NCBI GenBank assembly: GCA_002293525.1
Contig: DBDJ01000013.1
Span: 6,493 to 70,492, forward strand
DNA length: 64,000 bases
Direction of reading: 5' to 3'
Source of the DNA: Lachnospiraceae bacterium UBA935
Lineage (GTDB): Bacteria > Bacillota > Clostridia > Lachnospirales > Lachnospiraceae
The notes beneath the pieces were generated by a model. That model saw only the letters and a program-made list of their open reading frames with translations. It was not told where the DNA came from and did no database searches. Shown in pieces: positions 52,914-59,396 of this stretch (positions are counted from its first letter, which is position 1; every line of letters begins with the position of its first letter). The position numbers were made by a program, and so were the translations under genes.

Positions 52914-54881
52914 TCACAGGTCAAAAAAGAATCGGGAGCAGGTCTGGCTATTTCCTTGCCGAAAGAGAAAAGCCGCAAGAAAAAAGTTGACGACATAAAC
53001 TGCCAACGAATATCCCATTAGCCAAAGCATAGAAATACTGGCACCATGTAAGATCCAAAGCATAGCCGGCCAAATCAGACCGCCAAACGGTATGATAAAA
53101 TGAATAAAATACTGGCGTTCTTTTCCGAATCTTGAAGCCGGAGATACAAAAAACAAGGGTAAAACCGCTGATAACAGTACAATGAGGAGAGCGGGAACAA
53201 GGAACCCTCCCCAAAGCGCAAATATTTCTATATTTTCAGCAAAAGTGAGCAAGCCGATTTTATTTCTGGCCGGTGGCGACGACATAATCTCTACCGGTAT
53301 TATGTATTCATTCAAAATCGACCAACAAGCAATACTAAATATTATTGCAAACAATGAAGCTACCCCCGCACAGAGACGTACCGATTTTTCACTGGAATCA
53401 GTAAAATATTTCTTGCTTAAAAACATCCCTGCGACAAAAATGCCTATTGCCAGTACAAAAATCAGGATAGAAGGGAACAATTCAATGTCCATTTTATCCC
53501 ATTGCGCAATAAGCGTCAGATCTTGGTCGATAAATGAATTTTCATCCAGTCTGGTTTCCGTATCCAAGTACCAGCCAACAAATGTATAGCCCTTGCGATT
53601 GGGATTATGTAAATGATTATAGAATCTATCCCCATCCGGCAGTTTGAGAGTCTGAGTATCTATTCCGTCACCCGTAAATGTGATATTTCGCATTATTTGA
53701 GGCATCCACTTGGCATATAGCAGGGTATCTCCCGAAAAAGTGTGGCTGCTGCTAAGCGGCCGGGTCAGAGCTTCATTAAGATACCACCCCTCGAAGCTGA
53801 AACCGCTCTTGACAGGCTTGGGTGCATCCGGCAAAGAACGCCCGAGTTGTACTTGAATAGCCTCCAACTGATCACCGCCATCAGTACTAAAAGTAACAGT
53901 CACATTTGCGTCAGTGTTGGTGACATAGCGAACCAATTTATTGGCAGAAATATAATCTCCTTGAAATGAGAATTCCCAGTCACCGCCATCGGGATAGCGT
54001 ATTTTTACGAAACTGTATCCATCACGCTGCACAAATGATGCATCACCGTATTCCTCACCGCCGGGTCTGCGGATGGTGAGATTATTCAAATCATTCTTAT
54101 GTATTAAAACTACATTTAATTCATATATCCCTTCATCAGCTGGAAACACAGCAGTTTGTAATCTTTCCTGTGAATTGAATTCCAATCCGACATCGGCATT
54201 TCCATTAAATATGTTGATGTAGATCTCCGAAAAGAATGCGGGAATATCCCAGTTTGTTTTTGCTTCGTAGCTTTTCGCCGACAGACCGGGGGAAGATGAA
54301 ATCTCCGACAGGCCTTGAATAAAGTCTAAGTTTAGAGTTTCGCTGTAATTCAATCCAACTGTATAAAGAGGAATACCGGCGTCTTTATATGCCTGCGCGA
54401 TTTCTTGGCACTTTTCTTCTGCCTGCTTATTAGTCATACCACTGCTTTGTGGCATATCGACATTGCCATCTGTAAATAGGATTGCTACTTTTTGATTGGA
54501 CGAGTTGTTTTGATTAAATAAATTCAACGCATTATCAAGACCGGCGGGAATATTAGTCCACTTTTCATCAAATACGCTTGTCAATACATTATTACGAATC
54601 CTTGATTTTGCCTGTTCGACCGGGGTTAACGGCATATTCTGCACTACATCTGTTCCAAATAGCACATAGCCTACTTGTGAGGAAGAATCACTCAGTAAGT
54701 CAGCAAACATAGCTACCGACGTGAGCGATACATGTTCAGCGTCAGCTGTGGCCATAGTGGCCGATAAGTCCATAATGAATATGACATCGACCGCAGGCTC
54801 TTCTACTTCTGCCGCCACAACAGCACATCTATTTGTCATAATAATTAATAGAACCATCAGCGTAATAGCGATTTTCTTCAT
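52914..54881 (-). CDS. Secreted/anchored vWA protein with Flg_new repeats and C-terminal helices
   Basis: A 655-residue envelope protein. A signal peptide (MKKIAITLMVLLIIMTNRC) precedes a von Willebrand A domain with an intact MIDAS: FIMDLSATM (DxSxT) and ILFTDGNVD. Residues of about 335-470 contain two Listeria/Bacteroides-type (Flg_new, InlB B-like) repeats, each ending in FEGWYLNE/FVGWYLDT and YAKWM/AQWDK. About five transmembrane helices end the protein. ATG 54881 is chosen because it gives a clean signal peptide and has GAGG upstream; an earlier TTG at 54905 would overlap the XRE gene. It is a plausible surface sensor or adhesin for the operon B system. Confidence 0.86.
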   Translation of the reverse strand: MKKIAITLMVLLIIMTNRCAVVAAEVEEPAVDVIFIMDLSATMATADAEHVSLTSVAMFADLLSDSSSQVGYVLFGTDVVQNMPLTPVEQAKSRIRNNVLTSVFDEKWTNIPAGLDNALNLFNQNNSSNQKVAILFTDGNVDMPQSSGMTNKQAEEKCQEIAQAYKDAGIPLYTVGLNYSETLNLDFIQGLSEISSSPGLSAKSYEAKTNWDIPAFFSEIYINIFNGNADVGLEFNSQERLQTAVFPADEGIYELNVVLIHKNDLNNLTIRRPGGEEYGDASFVQRDGYSFVKIRYPDGGDWEFSFQGDYISANKLVRYVTNTDANVTVTFSTDGGDQLEAIQVQLGRSLPDAPKPVKSGFSFEGWYLNEALTRPLSSSHTFSGDTLLYAKWMPQIMRNITFTGDGIDTQTLKLPDGDRFYNHLHNPNRKGYTFVGWYLDTETRLDENSFIDQDLTLIAQWDKMDIELFPSILIFVLAIGIFVAGMFLSKKYFTDSSEKSVRLCAGVASLFAIIFSIACWSILNEYIIPVEIMSSPPARNKIGLLTFAENIEIFALWGGFLVPALLIVLLSAVLPLFFVSPASRFGKERQYFIHFIIPFGGLIWPAMLWILHGASISMLWLMGYSLAVYVVNFFLAAFLFRQGNSQTCSRFFFDL

Positions 54882-54901
54882 GATGAGCCTCAGCCTCTCT
54901 T

Positions 54902-55189
54902 TCAAAGTATTTTTAATATATTTCGAACATCATCGTCCAACACGCCCATAATCGACATCAATCGATTCACTTCATAGTCTTTTGATAGATACATTACAAT
55001 TGCCGAAAACGTACTCCACTGCATATCTCGCTTTTGTCCCTCGATAGCACTGAATGTTTGCCGAGTAAAGCCGAGAATATCGGCCAGCTCATTCTGTGAT
55101 AAATTTGCTTTTGTTCTAAGTGTCGGTAAATTAGATGCTAATAACCTGCAAAGTTCCTGTTTGTGCTCGTTGGTTAAATAACTAGACAT
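54902..55189 (-). CDS. XRE-family helix-turn-helix regulator, first gene of operon B
   Basis: A 95-residue DNA-binding protein. The central HTH reads LSQNELADILGFTRQTFSAI, followed by EGQKRDMQWSTFSAIVMYLS. It heads operon B, about 80 bp after the promoter, and is likely its autoregulator. GACA/TGTC half-sites cluster just upstream of the promoter. Since the operon A promoter shares elements, it may control both operons. ATG 55189 has GGTGAG upstream; a TTG four codons earlier is a less likely start. Confidence 0.9.
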   Translation of the reverse strand: MSSYLTNEHKQELCRLLASNLPTLRTKANLSQNELADILGFTRQTFSAIEGQKRDMQWSTFSAIVMYLSKDYEVNRLMSIMGVLDDDVRNILKIL

Positions 55190-55275
55190 GATTCTCACCA
55201 ACCTTTCATCGAATTACTGCTAATGCCATGCTTATAGCACCTTCCCTTGTATATAAGCTACGCTAATGCTTTATT

Positions 55276-55304
55276 ATTGTACTAGATGTTATTCAAAATG
55301 TCAA
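55276..55304 (-). promoter_or_regulatory. Operon B promoter
   Basis: On the minus strand TTGACA (55299-55304), 17 bp, TACAAT (55276-55281), an almost consensus sigma-A promoter with a leader of about 80 nt before the XRE gene. Its spacer contains AATAACATCTAG, shared with the operon A promoter. Confidence 0.75.
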
Positions 55305-55342
55305 TATGTAAAAATAGCGACATATTTTGTCAAAATCTGACA
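55299..55342 (-). promoter_or_regulatory. Cluster of TGTC/GACA half-sites, candidate XRE operators
   Basis: TGTCA at 55299, GACA at 55320, TGTCA at 55328 and TGACA at 55338 lie at and upstream of the -35 region. TGTCA-N5-TGACA (55328-55342) and GACA-N5-TGTC (55320-55332) are perfect overlapping dyads. This is a likely binding region for the XRE protein. Confidence 0.45.
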
Positions 55343-55355
55343 GATTTCCTATTTA

Positions 55356-55387
55356 CGCAAAATAAAAAGCTGCCAATTCCGGCAGCC
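55356..55387 (-). terminator. Intrinsic terminator of the TetR/hydrolase operon
   Basis: GCTGCC (55369-55374) and GGCAGC (55381-55386) form a GC stem with a 6-nt loop, and on the minus strand TTTTTATTTT follows. It lies 10 bp past the hydrolase stop and separates that operon from the operon B promoter. Confidence 0.85.
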
Positions 55388-55396
55388 TTATATGCA

Positions 55397-56272
55397 TTAA
55401 CCCAACAAGTCAATAATCTTCTGATTGATTTCGTCCGCCAGCTCATGGTTTAAGCCATGCCCGGCCCGATCATAAAACGTCACATCGATAGCCGCTTCCA
55501 GCATCGCCGCTTCTCCGCCTAATTTCATAAAGGGATCTTCCCTTCCAGCCAGATAAACGACTTGCGACTTTATTTGATCAACCTCTGCCACGGTGAATGG
55601 GCGGATCATGTGGCAGGTCATCGCCATATTGTTAAAGCCCTTCATCAGCCACCTAAAGTGCTCAAAAATAAGCTGATTGCCAGTAAAGGCATGATAATAG
55701 AACGGCGCCAGCTTTCTCAGGATTTTGGTGACATTACTCTTGGTCGGCAGTAAAGCTTCCGGCAGGAAAATTTTCATCATGCTCTTTAAGGGATTGCCGC
55801 CGGCTCCCAAAGGCACCGCCGCCGAAATGCAGATCACCTTGATGACACAGGCCGGCCGTTCCAAGGCATAAAGCTGAGCCATATATCCGCCGTGCGAGAC
55901 CCCGATCATGGCGACCTGCTTTAATTTCAAGCCGTTGATAATATCATCGATCCATAAGACGTCATTAAAATCCTTATTATATGCCGGGCCCATGTGGCTT
56001 AAACCGGGGCCGCCGATAGTGTCGACGGCATATAGGCAAAAATACTTTCCTAATGCGGCAGCATTATATATCCACATCAAGGCTGAATCATCACCTACCC
56101 CATGAAACATCAATACCGGCATCCCGTCAGAGTTACCACAGGTAATGACATGGGCATCGCCGTAGCGGGTCGGAATCATCTGCGAGGCCGTCGGTGTATT
56201 CCATTCTTTGATTAACTCATGATAGGTCCGCTGGATGTTGGCAGCGGCTTTTTTACTGCGGTATTGCCTCAT
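55397..56272 (-). CDS. Alpha/beta hydrolase
   Basis: A 291-residue cytosolic hydrolase. VLMFHGVGDD holds the HG oxyanion motif, IGVSHGGYMA gives the nucleophile Ser126 in GxSxG, YLAGREDPFM carries the acid, and RAGHGLNHE carries the His. A cap of about 60 residues lies between the last two strands. The substrate cannot be predicted. It starts 2 bp after the TetR stop, so both are cotranscribed from the operator-bearing promoter at 56960-56988. A TetR-controlled hydrolase often handles an ester or detergent-like inducer. Confidence 0.9.
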   Translation of the reverse strand: MRQYRSKKAAANIQRTYHELIKEWNTPTASQMIPTRYGDAHVITCGNSDGMPVLMFHGVGDDSALMWIYNAAALGKYFCLYAVDTIGGPGLSHMGPAYNKDFNDVLWIDDIINGLKLKQVAMIGVSHGGYMAQLYALERPACVIKVICISAAVPLGAGGNPLKSMMKIFLPEALLPTKSNVTKILRKLAPFYYHAFTGNQLIFEHFRWLMKGFNNMAMTCHMIRPFTVAEVDQIKSQVVYLAGREDPFMKLGGEAAMLEAAIDVTFYDRAGHGLNHELADEINQKIIDLLG

Positions 56273-56274
56273 AA

Positions 56275-56913
56275 TTATAGGTTCCTTTCTGCTTTCATTT
56301 TGCGGTATATATCTAGGATGCCGGCGCGGATCTCCTGACGGGCTGCATCTTTACTTAGCTCGTCAACCGAAGCTCCGAGACAGTTCTTTTGAAAAGAGTA
56401 ATAAATAACCGCCTGATATTGCCGGGCCAGCACCGCCGCATTGGACGGGGCAATATCGCCGCGTGCCATCATATCTGCGAAAACTCTTTCCTGCTGCCGC
56501 TGCGGGGCTTCAAAGAGTAACTGTCGGTAATGCGCGGCAGCATCTGGATCAGCCATCCTTTCGATGGACAGGACGGCAACGAGCGGATAAATATCGGGGT
56601 GCAGTAAATAATTGTCAAGAATCCCAACGGCTACATCACACATGGCGGCCTCGCTTATCTGCCGGGTCTGGGCAAATGTCTGATCGAAGCGTTGCTGCAT
56701 TATCTCGATGATGCCATGAACCTTGGCGATCAATGTGTCCATGATTGCCTGCTTGTTCTGATAATGATAGTAAATGGTACTTTCCTTGATCTCGACGATT
56801 CGGCAAATATCGCGGATGGAAACGGCCCGGTAGCCTTTTTGGGCAAAGAGCATAAGGGCGGCTTGGGCGATTCTTTCTTTGGTGGTGATGACTGGTTCGA
56901 TATGAGGTCTCAT
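56275..56913 (-). CDS. TetR-family transcriptional repressor
   Basis: A 212-residue repressor. The N-terminal HTH is the standard TetR form: ERIAQAALMLFAQKGYRAVS, then IRDICRIVEIKESTIYYHYQ and NKQAIMDTL. The C-terminal ligand domain is variable. It probably binds the two palindromes TCTAAC-N4-GTTAGA (56941-56956 and 56966-56981) that sit in its own promoter and so controls itself and the hydrolase. The start at 56913 has AAAGG upstream. Confidence 0.92.
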   Translation of the reverse strand: MRPHIEPVITTKERIAQAALMLFAQKGYRAVSIRDICRIVEIKESTIYYHYQNKQAIMDTLIAKVHGIIEIMQQRFDQTFAQTRQISEAAMCDVAVGILDNYLLHPDIYPLVAVLSIERMADPDAAAHYRQLLFEAPQRQQERVFADMMARGDIAPSNAAVLARQYQAVIYYSFQKNCLGASVDELSKDAARQEIRAGILDIYRKMKAERNL

Positions 56914-56940
56914 AGAATTACCTTTCTTTGATAATCAAAA

Positions 56941-56956
56941 TCTAACAATCGTTAGA
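56941..56956 (-). promoter_or_regulatory. TetR operator O1
   Basis: TCTAACAATCGTTAGA is a near-perfect palindrome (one mismatch) just downstream of the -10 element, 25 bp from the second operator. Confidence 0.75.
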
Positions 56957-56959
56957 AAT

Positions 56960-56988
56960 ATTATATCTAACGATCGTTAGACTGTCAA
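56960..56988 (-). promoter_or_regulatory. Consensus promoter with embedded TetR operator O2
   Basis: On the minus strand TTGACA (56983-56988) and TATAAT (56960-56965) are exactly 17 bp apart, a full consensus. The perfect palindrome TCTAACGATCGTTAGA (56966-56981) fills the spacer, so repressor binding would exclude RNA polymerase. Confidence 0.85.
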
Positions 56989-57067
56989 GAGAAAGCTTGT
57001 TTTTATTTATTGTTGAGATTACCGTTATTTTATACTATACTATACATATCATAAATTATTATAATAT

Positions 57068-57358
57068 ATGAGCATAGAGGTGAACATGGCGATGAACGTG
57101 GAAACGAAAAATGACTCAACACTGACGCCTTTCATAACTGCCATATACATTGATCCAAAGTTTCGCGGACGATACTTAAGTGAAAAGTTACTCAATGCTG
57201 CTTTTGATTTTGTTCATTCAATTGGTTTTAATGCCGTATATCTGATTAGCGGCGAAAAAGGATTATATGAAAAATATGGCTTTGTAGAATGTGCTTTAAC
57301 TACAACTCTATCTGGCACAACCGAACCGGTATTTAAAAAATGTATCGAATTACCTTAA
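57068..57358 (+). CDS. Short GNAT-like acetyltransferase, probably N-terminally truncated
   Basis: A 96-residue reading frame with the GNAT core only: ITAIYIDPKFRGRYLSEKLL carries the acetyl-CoA loop and the helix after it, and VYLISGEKGLYEKYGFVEC carries motif B. Full GNAT proteins have 140-170 residues; the first strands and helices are missing, and the first 20 residues are unlike a domain start. It is probably a 5'-truncated remnant, although AGAGGTGA before an internal ATG could still permit expression. Its end overlaps the convergent cyclase gene by 4 bp. Confidence 0.6.
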   Translation: MSIEVNMAMNVETKNDSTLTPFITAIYIDPKFRGRYLSEKLLNAAFDFVHSIGFNAVYLISGEKGLYEKYGFVECALTTTLSGTTEPVFKKCIELP

Positions 57359-58449
57359 TAGACAATCTGATTCCGTCCCCCCTCTTTTCCCAGATATAAT
57401 TTGCGGTCGGCTTCATGAATATCATCTTCCATGCCCTTACGTACATCTATCTCTTCCAAGCCAAACGTCATGGTAACCTTTATCTTTTGACCATTATAAA
57501 CAATCTCCTTATTTCTGATTAACGACATAAGTGCCGTTAACTGTATTAAGGCATCGTCACCATTGCAATCGCCGAAGGCCAACAAGAACTCTTCTCCTCC
57601 CCAGCGGCTGGCCTTCCCTTTATCCTCCATAAACTGCCGAAACATTTCCGCCATACATTTTAGCACTACATCGCCGCAATCATGTCCATAGCTATCGTTT
57701 ACTTTTTTAAAAAAGTCAATATCTCCCAATGCAATGCTCATAGTACCGCCACTGCCATCTCTACACTGCTTCTTCTGTTCTTCCAGATATTCCTTCATGC
57801 TGCGGCGATTCAATAACCCCGTCAGTGGATCCAGCGATGCCAGACGATGCATTTTCTCATTATACCGAATCAGCTTGCTTTCCATTTCCGTAGATTCCTT
57901 GCTGATAAATATAAGAGCCGCTGTCATTGTCATAAAAATATAAAAGGTATTTACGACATGAAGGGCTACCATCGCTCCTCCTGAAAGGATTTGACCGACC
58001 ACGCTCACTCCTGCATAAGACTGAAAACCTAATTGAATAATACCTAGACCAATAGCTATCAAAATTTTCCAACTGCTCGTGAAATGATTTGTCGTAAAAT
58101 TAAGTATCAGCATCGTATAAATGAAGTAATGAATACCAAATTCCCCACCAAACTCCATGACAAAAACAAGTATGCTGCCTAATAGCAAAAGCTGTGTTAA
58201 TATGACCGCCGATTTAGTCCGGTTCACATAAGTAAAGTAGAACGGTAGGATAAAAATCAAGAAGCAGATAATGCCAAGCAAGGTAAGCCGCCCCTGCTTG
58301 GCCGCCATAAACATAACGCTTAGGCAAACAAAATACATGCACATCAATAGGGAATTGATACGCAAGATTACAGCAACCTTTTTAGTTTCGTTTTCATTGA
58401 TTACATCTTGAAAAACCAAATCCTTGATTCTCGTTATCATTTGTACCAA
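57355..58449 (-). CDS. Membrane diguanylate cyclase (GGDEF domain)
   Basis: A 364-residue protein that would make cyclic di-GMP from two GTP. The N-terminal part has about six transmembrane helices (residues 25-185). The GGDEF domain begins at LASLDPLTGLLNRRSM and has an active-site GGEEF in ASRWGGEEFLLAF. The upstream RxxD inhibitory site is not present, so product inhibition may be absent. TTG 58449 is chosen because GGAGGG lies 8 nt upstream; ATG 58440 is possible. The gene stands alone and converges on the GNAT-like gene. Confidence 0.9.
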   Translation of the reverse strand: MVQMITRIKDLVFQDVINENETKKVAVILRINSLLMCMYFVCLSVMFMAAKQGRLTLLGIICFLIFILPFYFTYVNRTKSAVILTQLLLLGSILVFVMEFGGEFGIHYFIYTMLILNFTTNHFTSSWKILIAIGLGIIQLGFQSYAGVSVVGQILSGGAMVALHVVNTFYIFMTMTAALIFISKESTEMESKLIRYNEKMHRLASLDPLTGLLNRRSMKEYLEEQKKQCRDGSGGTMSIALGDIDFFKKVNDSYGHDCGDVVLKCMAEMFRQFMEDKGKASRWGGEEFLLAFGDCNGDDALIQLTALMSLIRNKEIVYNGQKIKVTMTFGLEEIDVRKGMEDDIHEADRKLYLGKEGGRNQIVY

Positions 58450-58690
58450 AGCCTCACCCTCCCTCTATCTGCTTTTAACAAGTACCTGAAGCCTGACCTG
58501 CCAAAATCGCATAATTATGCGCTTTTTGTTGATAACCCCCTAAATGTCAGTTTAATTGGAAACAGTGAGGATGTCAACACAAAAGCTGTTTCCAAGTCAC
58601 TTAAGTGCTTTTTAATGCGTATAATAAGTTTTTATGATATAACGACAAAAGACGGTGTTGTCTAAGATACATATTATTAGCCAAGACTCA
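58450..58690. other. Gene-poor stretch upstream of the SSB-like fragment
   Basis: About 240 bp. A plus-strand frame ending near 58665 reads as moderately protein-like (LPKSHNYALFVDNPLNVSLI) but has no start site or known homology and may be another gene fragment. I see no RNA gene. A promoter lies at its right edge. Confidence 0.35.
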
Positions 58691-58719
58691 TTGTATTAAC
58701 CGAATAAATATGATATAAT
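58691..58719 (+). promoter_or_regulatory. Promoter before the SSB-like fragment
   Basis: TTGTAT (58691-58696) and TATAAT (58714-58719) are 17 bp apart, about 45 bp before the ATG of the SSB-like fragment. The promoter is intact although the gene is truncated. Confidence 0.6.
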
Positions 58720-58763
58720 TGAAAAAAATACCAAACATATACCAAAGGTAAGTGAGTATAAGC

Positions 58764-58913
58764 ATGACTGATAACCTATATACAAATAATCAGGCAACTA
58801 TCATAGGCGAGTCCATCAGTCCTTTCGAATTCTATCATGAATTTAAAGGTGAAAGCTTTTACCGGATTGTTGTCCGTGTGGAGCGATATAGCATGACCTC
58901 GCGCAGGGTGTAG
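58764..58913 (+). pseudogene. 5' fragment of an SSB-like gene
   Basis: An AAAGGTAAGTGAG site and ATG open a frame of 49 codons (NNQATIIGESISPFEFYHEF, then GESFYRIVVRVERYS) matching the first strands of the OB-fold single-stranded DNA-binding-like proteins of Clostridia. The frame ends at a TAG right after sequence that belongs, on the opposite strand, to an AspT-like gene, so the remaining two thirds were lost by a fusion or deletion. The intact promoter shows that it was once functional. Confidence 0.7.
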
Positions 58914-59155
58914 CGGCCAAGCGAACGAAAAAACTGCGGCCCGCTTTCAAAACCGACGGCAAAAATAAATAGAGCAAAAAGCAGATTCTTAACATCATCA
59001 GCAACGGTCACACCGAATTGGCTGACCAATACACCCGCTAACAATGAGCCGGCAACCCCACCCATCCGGAAGCTTCCAAAAGGAATCCGCCCCAGCAGAT
59101 AACCGATGCTGAGGGTAAGAGCAATCGCCAGTACCGGTGATTGAGTAAATAAGTA
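58880..59155 (-). pseudogene. Fragment of an AspT/YidE-type transporter gene
   Basis: On the minus strand about 90 codons encode SPVLAIALTLSIGYLLGRIP, GGVAGSLLAGVLVSQFGV and FALFIFAVGFESGPQFFRSL. This is the N-terminal half of the transmembrane unit in the aspartate:alanine exchanger (AspT/YidE/YbjL) family, which has over 500 residues when complete. Both ends are missing: a stop comes just before the first helix, and the other end runs into the SSB-like fragment around 58880-58910. Confidence 0.75.
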
Positions 59156-59396
59156 TTACTTCAATTATTGAAATTATTGAAAATCAAAAAAATCAATTGC
59201 GTTACCATAAAAATCATGATAAAATTCATTTATATTGTAAAAATAAATAATTAATTATCTTTTGACCCTTCTTTTTTACTAGTGGCTCTTAAAATATTAC
59301 CTAACAAAAGAAAAATGACTATTAAATATTTAAAACATAATTTATAAATCTTAGATGCTGTATGTATTACAGTTGCAAAGAAAGGAAAGAGATACT
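59156..59396. other. AT-rich upstream region of the chemotaxis receptor
   Basis: About 240 bp, very AT-rich, containing a repeated TTATTGAAA motif near 59165 and a TTGACC at 59262 without a well-spaced -10. No promoter can be called with confidence and no gene is seen. Confidence 0.35.

Noticed and set aside
12759..55189. Tellurite-type (Ter) stress operon
   Set aside because: There is a vWA gene but no TerD, TerC or TerB-like protein, and the vWA protein is secreted.
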